Positions 12,356-23,110 of a stretch of DNA of 64,000 bases are shown here, one piece after another. Made by a program: the position numbers and the translations under genes. How positions within the stretch are numbered: the first letter of the stretch is position 1; every line of letters begins with the position of its first letter. The stretch is from Onchidella celtica (lineage: Eukaryota; Mollusca; Gastropoda; Systellommatophora; Onchidiidae). The stretch lies in NCBI GenBank assembly GCA_963931925.1, contig OZ007572.1, forward strand, positions 23,924,034 to 23,988,033, read 5' to 3'. The notes under the pieces are model-generated. The model was given only the letters and a program-made list of their open reading frames with translations, was not told where the DNA came from and ran no database searches.

Positions 12356-15300
12356 ATGGCGGAACTCCAACAACTAATGAAGTTGGGTAAGGAACTTGGC
12401 CTGGAGGGAGAGGAGCTACGCGGCTGGATTAAGGAACAGCAGGCAGAAATGCGCGATGAGCGTGCTAAGGATAGAGAGCAGGAAAAAGAGCTTAAATTAA
12501 AGGAGATAGAGGCGCAAGTGAAGATCGCCGAGTTGGAAATCAAAAAGAATGCGCCAACAGAAACAGTTGAGCGGCAGGTACACAATAAAGGTGGCGTTAG
12601 GATTAAGCTCCCTATGTTCGACGACCGGAAGGACGACATAGACGCCTTCCTTTACAGGTTCGAGCTGAACGCACAGTTGCAATGGGGGGAAAATAAGGAA
12701 TTATGGGCCACGTACCTGGCGTCGCTATTGCAGGGGCGAGCGTTAACATACTTTAAAGAGCTACAGCGCGAAGACGTGCAAGATTACGATAAGCTGAAGG
12801 CTTTGCTGCTTCGCCGATTTGCGCGTACCGAGGAATATTTCCGGGAGCAGTTTAGGCGAGCACGTGCAGACACCAGGGAGGATTTTGCTGCCTTCGTCGC
12901 GAGACTAACGGAGTATTTCGCGAACTGGGTAGACTTGGCGCATGTGGGCGCGGATTTTGCTAAACTGAAAGACTTAATGATCCGTGACCAGCTGTACGCG
13001 TCGTGCCACAAAGATCTGGTGGCTTTCCTGAAAGAGAACGAACCCGCGACGGTGCAGGAGGCGTCTAAGTTGGCGGAGGCATACCGTACGGCACATCCGT
13101 CCAAACCAGTCGCCAGGGCGTACGTCCAAGATGCTGGGTACGTCGCCGTTGTCGAGGGGTCGCCGGCAGGACTTAGGGACAGGTCGCGTCAGCGTGGTGC
13201 CTATAGCGGGCAAGCCCAGGGGCAGCGTAGGGGCTATCACCAATCACCGGCATATGGATCCGGTAAGTTTGACCGAGCAGGAGGGCTAGGTCGCGGTAAT
13301 GGCCGGGGGCGAGTTGTGACCTTTGCCGATGACCGACGGCATAGGGACTTTAGTTCCGGTCGCGATGGGTCACGGGGACCCAGGCCTAGTGCAGCACAGG
13401 GAGCGGAGTGTTGGACTTGCGGACGCGTGGGTCACTTTTCACGCGAGTGTAGGGCCGCGAAGTGTTGGAACTGCGGTACAGCGGATCACATCAGCGTGAA
13501 TTGCCCTGCAGGTAGGATAGCGGCGAACGTGGACAGTAGCTCCAGTCCATGTTCCCCAAATAAATTTCATCATGCGGCTGCGTGTGTTACATCGGACAAC
13601 GGAGGCGGACAGTATTCTAAGTGTCCCAGTTGTGAGAAGTTACTATCTTCCGGTGTTTTACCTTGTGGGAGAAAGATCCCCGTTATAAATTCATGTCATA
13701 CAGGGGGTGGTCTTAGGGTTTATCCGGGGTTTGTTGGGGACGAACCGGTCTCGGTTTTACGAGATACAGGTTCTACCGTTGTGGGAGTGCATAGGGACTG
13801 CATTCGGGATTCACAGCTTACAGGTGAGACTGTCCCGTGCATCCAATTTTCGGGGGCCATTGAGAAATTACCCATGGCAAGAATAATGATAGATACACCT
13901 TTCCTTAGCGGGGAAGTCGAAGCAGTCGTTGGTTGTTTTCCAGGCGCCCAGCTCATCATTGGGAATGTATCACGGGTGGGTTCCCCTTCCGATGAGAACG
14001 TGCAAGCATGGTCGCAATCAAAAGGTATTGACTTTTGCGCCGCGGTCGAAACACGTCGACGGGTAGCTGATAAAGATAAGATTAGACCTTTGGCGACGCC
14101 AGCGGTCAACCTAGATATCACGCCAGAGCGCTTGGCGAGATTACAAAGGGAGGACCCATCATTAAACCCATGTTTTTGGGAAGCGCGAACCGAGAAAACG
14201 AGGAGATATAAGAACGGGTCGTCCTCCTTTATTGTTCAGGCGGGCATTCTATTCCGTAAGTATGTAACGGTGTCCTCCATTTTAAAGCAGGTCGTTGTGC
14301 CAGCGTTGCTGATCGCAACAGTATTGCATTTGGCACATGATGTCCCATTAGCGGGTCATATGGGGATAGCTAGAACCAAAGAAAGGGTTCTTAAAAATTT
14401 TTACTGGCCATCGATCCACAGAGATGTGCAAGTCTATTGTAAGACGTGCAGTGCGTGCCAAAAGACGACGCATAAGGGTCGTACACCCCAGGCTCCTCTT
14501 CAGAAGATCCCCACGGTCTCGGAACCGTTTAAAAAGGTCTCGATAGACCTTGTTGGCCCCATTCACCCAGCGACCGATAGGGGGAATCGATTTTTCTTAA
14601 CGGTCATATGTAATGCTACGAGATGGCCAGAGGCGGTTCCTCTGCGGACCATAACGTCTGAGGCAGTCGCGGAAGCGTTGTTTGCAATTTTCGCTAGGGT
14701 AGGAATACCAGAGCAAATTCTGTCTGATAGGGGCGCGCAATTTACGTCGCAGATGATGAAGGAATTGTTCCGCTTATTCAGCATACAACCCATCACTACC
14801 ACCCCTTATCATCCGCAGGCTAATGGCATGTGCGAGAGATTGAACTCGACGTTAAAGTCGATGCTGCGTAAGGTAGCTGCTGATCGCCCTAAAGATTGGG
14901 ATAGATATATCCCTGCAGTGTTATTCGCGTACAGAGAGGTACGGCAGGAGTCAACGGGATTCTCGCCGTTCGAAATGATGTACGGTCGTAGTCCTAGGGG
15001 CCCAACTGATGTTCTTCGGGACATGATGACGTCGCCATCATCGGGAGACGATGATCAGATTTCGGTGTTTCAGTACCTTGTTGATTTAAGAGAAAGATTA
15101 TCTTCAGCGCGCACTATAGCAGAAGAAGCTTCTGGTATCGCTTCGAAAAGAGCAAAAGCCTATAAAGATAGAGGATCCAAACTGAGAATTTTTAAGCCAG
15201 GAGACAAGGTCCTATTGTTATTACCTACGGACCATAATAAGTTATTGATGACATGGAAAGGTCCTTATGTTATTGAGCGAGTTGTTTCAAAGGTAGATTA

Positions 15301-16918
15301 CGCTATCCACATTGATGGAGCGAGTAAGGTTTTCCATGTTAATATGCTACAGAGATTTTATGAGAGACCAGAGTATCTGTGTGCACAGACGAAACCAGAG
15401 GAGAGTGTCTTCTCTATTGCTTGTACGGGGGTCGTAGACCAGTTGGACTGTGACGTAAGCGACACCGAGGCGCAGGAAGAGTTACAAATTCAATTGCCGG
15501 AGTTAACTGCGACACAAGGTTACAGGGACGTAAAAATTAACCCTGACCTTACGAGTTCAAGGAGTAGGGAACTTGAGACCCTATTAGCGTCATTTCCGGA
15601 TGTTGTTACGGATTTGCCGGGTCGCACTACGGTGATTCAGCACCAAATAAAGTTGACTTCGGATAAGCCAGTATTTCTTAGACCGTATCCGTTGCCTTTT
15701 TCTTCGAGAGATAGAGTCATAAAGGAAGTTGAGTCAATGTTGAAGTTAGATGTGATAGAACCATCAACATCGCCGTATTCATCACCCATCGTCCTCGTGA
15801 AAAAACTTGATGGATCGGTGCGGTTCTGTATTGATTTTCGAAGATTGAACACTATTACGGTAGGCGATAGGGAGCCTATTCCGTTCCAGGAGGAATTAAT
15901 AGCTTCATTGGCCGGGTCCACGTGGTTTTCCAAGATAAATTTAACGAAAGGTTATTGGGAAATCCCGCTTACTGAGGAGTCTAAACAATACACGGCGTTC
16001 CAAACGCCCATTGGATTATTCCAATTTAAGGTCATGCCATTTGGGTTGGTAAACGCGCCAGCGACGTTTGCACGATTAATGAGATTAGTGTTGAAGGACA
16101 TACCTAATGTCCTGTCACTCTTTGACGATATAGCATGCCATACTTCGACATGGTCTGATCATATTCAGACACTAACAGTAATTTTTCAACGATTACGTCA
16201 TTTTGGGTTAACTGCTAAACCCGCAAAGATGGATTTGGCATGTCCAGAGATAGTATTCTTAGGACATATTGTGGGTAGAGGTGTTCAGAGACCTGAAGAA
16301 ACAAAAATTGACAAATTAGTAGGGTTGCAAATCCCTAAAACAAAGAAACAAGTCAGAAGCTTAGTGGGAATTTTAAATTATTACAGAAAGTTCATTCCAA
16401 ATTTTTCCTCCTTGTCATCTTCTCTTACTGACCTTACTAAGAAGGGACAACCCGATAAGGTCCAGTGGACGTCTGAATGTCAGACATCATTTGATAATTT
16501 GGTGACAGCATTATCATCGTCACCCATTCTGATATTACCCGATTTTCGATCTAATTTTATCCTCAGAACGGATGCGTCGGACTCTGGTGTCGGCGCTTGT
16601 CTTCTACAGGAGAAGAACGAATGTCTCCATCCTGTATGTTATGTCAGTAGGAAGTTATTGCAGAGAGAAAGAAAGTATTCTGTGATAGAGCGTGAGTGTC
16701 TTGCCATTGTGTGGTCCGTCCAGAAATTGGGACGTTATCTCATGGGACGAGAATTTTGTATCCAGACAGACCACAAGCCACTGACATTTTTGTCGAAGAA
16801 TCGTTCGTCCAGCCCACGCTTGTCTAGATGGGCATTGGCTTTGCAGCCGTATACCTTCGTTATTCAACCAATTCCAGGAACCAGCAATCATATCGCCGAC
16901 TACCTTAGTCGAGCCTAG
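12356..16918 (+). CDS. gag-protease-integrase-RT-RNase H polyprotein
   Basis: One uninterrupted 1520-residue frame, presumably cleaved by its own protease. After a charged coiled-coil-like N-terminus comes a capsid-like region (about 80-230). Two CCHC zinc knuckles start at C352 and C370 (CWTCGRVGHFSREC, CWNCGTADHISVNC). An aspartic protease motif D470-T-G follows. Integrase comes next: zinc finger H661/H668/C698/C701, catalytic D731, D791, E827 (35 residues between the last two), and a WKGPY motif with the GPY/F fold. Only then comes RT, with FCIDFRRLN, MPFGLVNAPATF and active site LFDD (D1257-D1258), where most Ty3 elements have Y.DD. RNase H begins near D1406 (RTDASDSGVGACL) and includes TDHKPL. 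There is no frameshift, stop or intron, so the element may be functional. ATG 12356 opens the frame; the next stop is TAG. Confidence 0.93.
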   Translation: MAELQQLMKLGKELGLEGEELRGWIKEQQAEMRDERAKDREQEKELKLKEIEAQVKIAELEIKKNAPTETVERQVHNKGGVRIKLPMFDDRKDDIDAFLYRFELNAQLQWGENKELWATYLASLLQGRALTYFKELQREDVQDYDKLKALLLRRFARTEEYFREQFRRARADTREDFAAFVARLTEYFANWVDLAHVGADFAKLKDLMIRDQLYASCHKDLVAFLKENEPATVQEASKLAEAYRTAHPSKPVARAYVQDAGYVAVVEGSPAGLRDRSRQRGAYSGQAQGQRRGYHQSPAYGSGKFDRAGGLGRGNGRGRVVTFADDRRHRDFSSGRDGSRGPRPSAAQGAECWTCGRVGHFSRECRAAKCWNCGTADHISVNCPAGRIAANVDSSSSPCSPNKFHHAAACVTSDNGGGQYSKCPSCEKLLSSGVLPCGRKIPVINSCHTGGGLRVYPGFVGDEPVSVLRDTGSTVVGVHRDCIRDSQLTGETVPCIQFSGAIEKLPMARIMIDTPFLSGEVEAVVGCFPGAQLIIGNVSRVGSPSDENVQAWSQSKGIDFCAAVETRRRVADKDKIRPLATPAVNLDITPERLARLQREDPSLNPCFWEARTEKTRRYKNGSSSFIVQAGILFRKYVTVSSILKQVVVPALLIATVLHLAHDVPLAGHMGIARTKERVLKNFYWPSIHRDVQVYCKTCSACQKTTHKGRTPQAPLQKIPTVSEPFKKVSIDLVGPIHPATDRGNRFFLTVICNATRWPEAVPLRTITSEAVAEALFAIFARVGIPEQILSDRGAQFTSQMMKELFRLFSIQPITTTPYHPQANGMCERLNSTLKSMLRKVAADRPKDWDRYIPAVLFAYREVRQESTGFSPFEMMYGRSPRGPTDVLRDMMTSPSSGDDDQISVFQYLVDLRERLSSARTIAEEASGIASKRAKAYKDRGSKLRIFKPGDKVLLLLPTDHNKLLMTWKGPYVIERVVSKVDYAIHIDGASKVFHVNMLQRFYERPEYLCAQTKPEESVFSIACTGVVDQLDCDVSDTEAQEELQIQLPELTATQGYRDVKINPDLTSSRSRELETLLASFPDVVTDLPGRTTVIQHQIKLTSDKPVFLRPYPLPFSSRDRVIKEVESMLKLDVIEPSTSPYSSPIVLVKKLDGSVRFCIDFRRLNTITVGDREPIPFQEELIASLAGSTWFSKINLTKGYWEIPLTEESKQYTAFQTPIGLFQFKVMPFGLVNAPATFARLMRLVLKDIPNVLSLFDDIACHTSTWSDHIQTLTVIFQRLRHFGLTAKPAKMDLACPEIVFLGHIVGRGVQRPEETKIDKLVGLQIPKTKKQVRSLVGILNYYRKFIPNFSSLSSSLTDLTKKGQPDKVQWTSECQTSFDNLVTALSSSPILILPDFRSNFILRTDASDSGVGACLLQEKNECLHPVCYVSRKLLQRERKYSVIERECLAIVWSVQKLGRYLMGREFCIQTDHKPLTFLSKNRSSSPRLSRWALALQPYTFVIQPIPGTSNHIADYLSRA

Positions 16919-17261
16919 GGGAAGATTTCAGGAGCTTATACATCGGAGGACAGGAACATTGACAGGATCTGTGTGAATGAGTCGACTTTAAAATATTGAC
17001 ATTATAAATATGATATGAAGAATGGTTGATAGGTTGAATGGTTTTTGATTCTGTATTAAGTATGGTGGTTAGTTAGCTATTCATGATGTGACACATATAT
17101 GCATATTGCAGGCCATATTGATCCCCATATTTTCCCCTGATTTCGGTATTCTATATACTAGGGGAACTGCTAGGTCAGTTTTTTTAGTGTAGGTATTGCT
17201 CACGCTCACTCGTTGACAGTCATCTTGATGCGATTTGAAATTAATTGCATTAATTTTTTTT

Positions 17262-17275
17262 GGGGTGGGGGATGA
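17262..17275 (+). promoter_or_regulatory. polypurine tract
   Basis: GGGGTGGGGGATGA lies immediately before the 3' LTR, preceded by a T run. Position and composition fit the plus-strand primer tract of LTR elements. Confidence 0.75.
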
Positions 17276-18195
17276 TGTCACGAGTGGAGTGAGTGCAATT
17301 AAGGGGATTGCTACAGAGCGGGTGTAGAATAAGAAGAGCTCACGACAGACGGATAGGAAAAGACGTGAAAGGGGAAGAGTAAAAATAACTCATGCAGACA
17401 AGTGGGAAAAGCGTGCGTGTATGAGTGGTGTGGAAGTCTGAATGAGGCGAAAGCGCTGGATTACTATCACTGCAAGTTAGAAGGTCCGACGGAGCGGACC
17501 TGTGAATAAGAGCCCATCGGGCGGACATAAGGGAAGCAGTCGAGAAGACTAGAGAGAGTCTTTCCAGTAATGACTGGTGTCGGGGACGGGCCGCAGAGCC
17601 ACCTCGATGAGCACAGGGGATAGGCCAGCATAGGGCCGGAGGCCACACATAGGCCAGAAGTGAGGCTGTCAGTGTAGGACAGTAGAGGCACATAAAGTCG
17701 TGGCAGTCAGGCCACGGACAGGGACGTAGATATGAGAGTGAATGAGATACTATATTGTTGCCATGTTGATAGGCTAGTGAACTGATATTATGTTGTTGCC
17801 ATGTTGATGGCTATGGAAATAATAATGTGTTATTGCCCTGCTGAGGTGCTAGGGGAGTGCTAAGGTGTATGACAATAGGAAGGTGATATTGAGAGACTGC
17901 GGTGCCAGTAAATTATTAATGTGCTATTAAGACCCTGAGGGGAGAGGCTGAGGCCGAAGTGCCTTTAGGAGTAACTACCGGATTGTGGATCCGAGGGAGA
18001 GTGTGTGTGAGAATAAGGCCGTTGTACGGCAGTTCATTTCAATAATATAATGTATGTAATTGCGCTATTATATGTATAATTATGGTTAATAAATGTGTGA
18101 GTCTGATGGGCTGTTTTGTTAAGTGTTAAACTTGTTTGTTCGTGATTGTCGTCCTGTCATAAACTATTACATCTCCCAGTCTGGGATTTGTGACA
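17276..18195 (+). repeat. 3' LTR
   Basis: 920 bp, TGTCACGAG...TTTGTGACA, the same length as the 5' LTR and identical except at one base by eye. AATAAA at 18,088-18,093. Followed by the target duplication CTCAC. Confidence 0.95.
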
Positions 18196-18199
18196 CTCA

Positions 18200-18432
18200 C
18201 CACCCCTACCACTAAAAATCCTATAACTTTTAAATTATCATATTCATTGTCGGTGTCACGGCCAAACTGCCTATCTCATGGAAACAAAATTTTACAGTAG
18301 AAGGGAAAAACTTGTTGGACTTGCCATACCTCACCATCTTTAACAATAAATATCCTATAACGTCCAATTTATCATATATAACGCCGATGTCATGGTCAAA
18401 CCACTTATCTCATGGAAACAAAGTTTTACAAA
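18200..18432 (+). repeat. two-copy tandem repeat, about 134-bp period
   Basis: ATCCTATAAC...ATCTCATGGAAACAAA...TTTTACA occurs twice (anchors at 18,220 and 18,354) with moderate divergence. It joins the retrotransposon target site to the minisatellite. No coding signal. Confidence 0.7.
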
Positions 18433-19390
18433 AGACTTGTCAGATTTGTACAACTGACTTGTTGACTTTGTCGGTGTTGTTGGACTTGCCCGGCGAACTT
18501 GTCGGACTTGTTGGACTTGTATGACAGATTTTTTGTCAGACTTGTGTTACAGACTTGTCGAGTTTGTTGGACCTGTGCTTCAGTCTTGTTGGATTTGTGG
18601 GGCTGATTTATTGGGTTTGTTGGATTTGAGCTGCAGACTTGTTGGATTTGTCGAACCTATACAGCGAACTTGTTGAACATGTCGAGATTACTAAAAATAT
18701 TGGATTTTTTTTACTTTTGTTGGATTTGTCAGACTTCTGCCCTGGGGTTGTTGGACTTGTGCGGCAGACTTGTCCGGTAAACTTGTCACTCTTGTCGAAC
18801 CTGTGTGGCAGACTTCTTGGACTTGTCAGACTTCTGCGGCGAACTTGTCTGACTTGTTCTGGGGACTTGTCAGACTTGTGCGGCGGACTAGTCAGCCTCA
18901 TCAGTCTTGTGTCCCTGGCTGGTCATACTTATGCTGCAGAACTGTTGGACTTGTGCTGCAGATTTGGCGGACTTATCGGATGTCTGCGGTGGACTTATCA
19001 GATATGTCGGACTTGACGGACTTGTTCGGCAAACTTTGTTGGGATTGTACGGTGGATTTGTCAGATTTGTCATAATTGTGCAGTCGGCATGTCAGACATG
19101 TCAAAGTTGTGGGTTTTGTGCAGTGGACTTGTCGGATTTGTCAAACCTGTTCAATGGACTTGTCAGACTTGTGCGCATGACTTGTTGGATTTGTTGTACT
19201 TGTCGGACTTGACGAACTTATTCGGCAGACTTATCAGACTTGTCAGGCTTGTGCAGTGGACTTGTCAGACTTGTCAAATCTGGGAGGCAGATTTGTCAGA
19301 TTTATGAGGATGACTTATCAGATTTGTCAAACCTGTACGGCTTTGTTGAATTTGTGTGTCAAACTTGTTGGACTTGTCAGATTTGCATCC
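18433..19390 (+). repeat. minisatellite, irregular short-unit part
   Basis: Irregular 24-33-bp units built from 9-bp words such as ACTTGTCGG and CTTGTTGGA. Units are diverged and lack the GGCCAAC block of the neighbouring part. Open frames are frequent because the unit seldom contains stops; they read as Leu/Ser/Asp/Cys repeats and are not taken as genes. Confidence 0.85.
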
Positions 19391-22265
19391 TGGGCTTATC
19401 AGACTTTTTTGGACAACTTGTTGGACTTACAGGTCAGACTTGTCAGACTTTTTCCATCCACCTGTTGGGCTTGTACATCAGACTCGTCTGAGTTTTTCGG
19501 CCAACTTGTTGACTTGTACATCAGACTTGTCAGACTTTTTTGGCCAACTTGTCAGACTTTCCGGCCAACTTATTGGACTTGGACGTCGGACTTGTTGGAT
19601 TTTTCGGCCAACTTGCTTTAGTTGTGCAACAGATTTGTCATAATTTTTCAGCCAACTTGTCTGACTAGTGCATCAGACTTGTTGGAATTTTTCAGCCAAC
19701 TTGTCCGACTTACGTGTCGGACTTATCACAATTTTTCAGCCAACTTGTTGAGCTTGTGCTTAGGTCCTATCAGATTTTTTGGCCAACTCATCATACCAGT
19801 GCGTCACACTTGTCGTAACTTTTTGGCCAACTTATTGGACTTGCATGTGTTACTTGTCAGAATTTTTCGAGCAACTTGTTGGATTTGTGCGTCAGACTTA
19901 TCCCACTTTTGGGCCTACTTGTCGGACTTGTGTGTCAGCCTTGTCATAATTTTTTGGCCAACTCGTTGGACTTGCAGGCTGAACTGTCTTGTTGGATTTT
20001 TTGGCTAACTTGTTGGACTTGTGCGTCAGCCTTTTTGGAATTTCTCATCGAATTTGTCGGACTTGTCACAATTTTTCCTGCCAACTTGTTGGACACTGTG
20101 CGTCAGACTTCTCAAAATTTTTCGACCAACCTGTTGGACATGTCCGTCAGACTTGTCAAAATGTTTTGACCAACTTGCTGAACTTGTAATTCGGACATGT
20201 CAGATTTTTCGGCCAACCTGTTGGATTTGTGCATCAGACTTGTCGGAACTTTTGAGCAACTATCAAACTTGTTCACCAGACTTTTTGGTCCACTCGTCGG
20301 ACTTGTGCTTCGGACTTGCCAGAACTTTTCAGCCAACATGTTTGGCTTCTTCGTGAGACTTATTGGACTTTTTGGTCAACTTGTCGGACTTGTGCGTCAG
20401 ACTTGTCTTAATTTTTCGGCCAACGTGTTGTACTTCCACATCGGACTTGCTGGATTTTTCAACCAACTTGTCGGACTTGTCCATCAGACTTGTCGAAATC
20501 ATTTTTTTTCCATCTCAGACTTTTGCGTTAGTCTTTTCAAAATTTTTTTGGGCCAACTTCTCGGAATTGTGCTTTCCTACTTATTGTATTTTTTCGGCCA
20601 AGTTGTTGCACTTCCGCACTTGCTGACTTGTAAGTCAGAATTATCAGACTTTTTCGGCCAACTTGTCAGATTTGAGTGTCACATTGTCAACATTTTTTGG
20701 CCAACATGTTGGACTTGCACGTCGGAATTGTCGGATTTTTCTGTCAACTTGTTTTATTAGTGCAACAGATTGCAATTTTTCAGCCAACTTGTCTCGCTTG
20801 TGTTTCAGACTTTATCGGATTTTGTGACCAACTTGTCGAACTTGTGCGTCAGTCTTGTCAGCTTTTTTGGCCAACTCGTCAGAGACCTGTCTTAACTTTT
20901 TGACCAACTTGTTGGACTTGCACGTCTTACTTTTCAGAACTTTTCGGCCAACTTTTTGGACATGTACGTCAGACTTACCGGATATATGGGCAACTTGTCG
21001 GACTTGTGCATCAAAATTGTTGGAATTTTTCCAGCTAACTTGCTGGACTTGTGCGTCAGACTTCTCAAATTTTTTCGACCAACTTGTAAGTCTTGTAAGT
21101 CAGACTTGTCAGATTTTTCGGCCAACTTGTTGGACTTGTGCATTAGACTTGTCGGAATTTTTGGCCAACTTGTTAGACATTAATATTTTTGACAGAATTT
21201 TGCTCAGTTTGTCTGGCTTGTGCGTCAGGCTTGCCTGAATTTTTGAACCAACTTGTTGGGCTTGTGCATCAGACTTATCAGATTTTTTGGCCAATTTCTC
21301 GGACTTGTACGTCAGTCTTATCAGATTTTTTGGCCAACTCGTCGGACTTGTTGGAATTTATTGGCCAACTTGTCTCACTTCTGCGTCGGATGTGGTAAAA
21401 TTTTTGGGCTAACCTCTCGCACTTTTACTTTGAACTTTTCAAAATTTTTCGGCCAACCGTGCAGACTTGTGTGTCGGACTTGTGCATCATACTGGTCCGA
21501 ATGTTTCGGCCAATTTGTTGGACTTACCCAAATTTTTAGGGCAACTTGTTGGACTTGTGCTACAGACTTCTCAAAATTTTTTGGTCAACTTGTCGGACTT
21601 GTGTGTGGGACTTGTCCAAATCTTTTGGCCAACTTCTCTTACTTATGTGTTAGACTTGTCAATTTTTTTTGCTCACCTTGTTGGACTTGTGCGGAAGCCT
21701 CATTGGAATTTTTTGGCCAACTTATTGGATTTGTGCGTCAGACTTGTCAGAATCTTTTGGTCAACCTGTCGGACTTGTGCATCTGAGTTGTTGGAATTTT
21801 TTTGCCAACTGATCAGACTTGTTTGTCATATTTGTCAAAGTGTTTTGGCCAACTTGTCGTACTTGTGCAACAGACTTGTCGGAATTTCCGCCCAACTAGT
21901 TGGACTTGTGCGTCGGACTTGTTAGTCTTTTTTTTGCCAACTTGTTAGACTTGTACATCAGACTTGTCAAAATTTTGTGACCAACTTCTTGGACTTGTGC
22001 ATCAGACTTGCCAAAATTTTTTGGCCAACTTGTCGGACTTGCCTGTCAGACTTCTCGGAATTTTTCAGCCAACTTATTGGGCTTGTGTAACAGATTTGTA
22101 AGACTTTTTTCTTCCAATTTGTTAGACTTGTGCGTTGACTTTTTGGACTTGTCAAAATTTTTGGGGCAACTTTTCGGACTTGTGCGTCAAACTTGTCAGA
22201 TTTTTTGGCCAACTTGTCGGACTTGGGCGTTTTTCTTGTCAGACTGGCAGATTTGTCTGACTTAT
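19391..22265 (+). repeat. minisatellite, 44-bp unit array
   Basis: About 60 diverged copies of a 44-bp unit: GGCCAACTTGTTGGACTTGT, then a GCGTCAGACTTGTC-like half, then an A/T-rich AATTTTT. Adjacent units measured between GCCAAC blocks are exactly 44 bp in the cleanest stretch. Since 44 is not a multiple of three the phase rotates, which explains overlapping frames of up to 187 codons in all three + frames. Function unknown. Confidence 0.9.
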
Positions 22266-22340
22266 GCTAACAATAAAACAAGAACTTGCATTTCTAAAGG
22301 GTGATAAATGGGCGTCTAAAATAGCTGGCTTTATGCATTA

Positions 22341-22840
22341 AATGTATGTGTTGGTATGTGTGTGCTTGTATATGAGTGTGTTTGTGTCCAGATTTTAGAT
22401 CTACTTCATCCGGCGAAAAGGTCATGAATTGAAGATTTGGTTTTAGGGATCTCTGACCAGTTGCACGTAATTAATATTTATCCTAGCACTAACCCTAGTA
22501 AGAACTTGTAATTCTAATGGTTTAAAATAAGAGGCTGTATCAGTTATTTGTGTGTGTGTGTTTGTGTATGTGTCTGTCGTCTGCCTGGGTGTCTCTCTTT
22601 TTCTCCGTCGTTCTGTCTCACACTCTCTGTCCCTCTCATTTCTCTTTCTCTCTGTCCCTGTCTCTTCCTATGCTCGCGCTGTCTCTCTATAATCTCTGGC
22701 GCTCTCTCCTCGTGTCTTTATTGTGTGTGTGTCTCTATATCCTTCTCTCACTCCCCCTCCCCTTCCCCGCTCTTTTTCCCTGTCTTTTCTGTTGCCTTAT
22801 CCAGTCACCGTCTCTCCTCCTTTCTCTCTCACACCACTGC
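22341..22840 (+). repeat. TG/CT-rich interspersed repeat, copy 2
   Basis: Matches 8318-8845 in order and sequence: TG head, TTTGTGTCCAGATTTTAGAT core, ACCCTAGTAA, CTGCCTGGGTGTCTCTC, then the CT tract. It includes one extra segment (about 22,408-22,440) absent from copy 1. Confidence 0.65.
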
Positions 22841-23110
22841 AAAATTTCAAAAGAAAAAAATAAATACAGTAGTAATAATGAATAATTAAATTGAATTTAA
22901 AAAAACAGCTCGCCCTCCCGCTCACGCACAAAATCTCCCAATGTTCGAGCATTCTGTACAGTTTTTCAATGTAACGGGGCAAATAAATATTACAATGAAC
23001 ATTTCACAGCATTTTTCTCGCTCTTTACAGCCATTCTGTCCTCATGTAAGTCTTATCGGAGCATTAAATAATGCCTATTAATAGGGTGATTTCCCCTTCG
23101 AAGACACCAA
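22841..23110. other. unassigned stretch
   Basis: AT-rich sequence up to the first Helitron. I see no feature here. Confidence 0.3.

Larger units (their letters stand above)
10477..18195 (+). mobile_element. complete Gmr1-like Ty3/gypsy LTR retrotransposon
   Basis: A 7719-bp element bounded by 5-bp direct repeats CTCAC (10,472-10,476 and 18,196-18,200). It has two 920-bp LTRs, a primer-binding site, a 959-bp leader, one long gag-pol ORF and a purine tract before the 3' LTR. The LTRs differ at one visible site (A versus G at LTR position 9), so the insertion is very recent. Integrase lies upstream of RT in the ORF. I know that order in the Gmr1-like Ty3 group and in Ty1/copia, but the integrase GPY motif, CCHC knuckles and RT type are Ty3-like. 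No envelope gene or chromodomain is seen. Confidence 0.93.

Noticed and set aside
12356-16918. Classification as Ty1/copia because integrase precedes RT
   Set aside because: The GPY/F integrase end, double CCHC knuckles and RT wording are Ty3-like; order alone is misleading.
18639-21925. Several overlapping ORFs of 90-187 codons rich in Leu, Ser, Asp, Cys
   Set aside because: They lie in the minisatellite, whose unit seldom contains stops. Frames overlap in all three phases and follow the repeat, with no start context or family match.
19391-22265. Regular 44-bp repetition that might suggest a CRISPR array
   Set aside because: Units are contiguous and diverged with no unique spacers, and the surroundings are eukaryotic.
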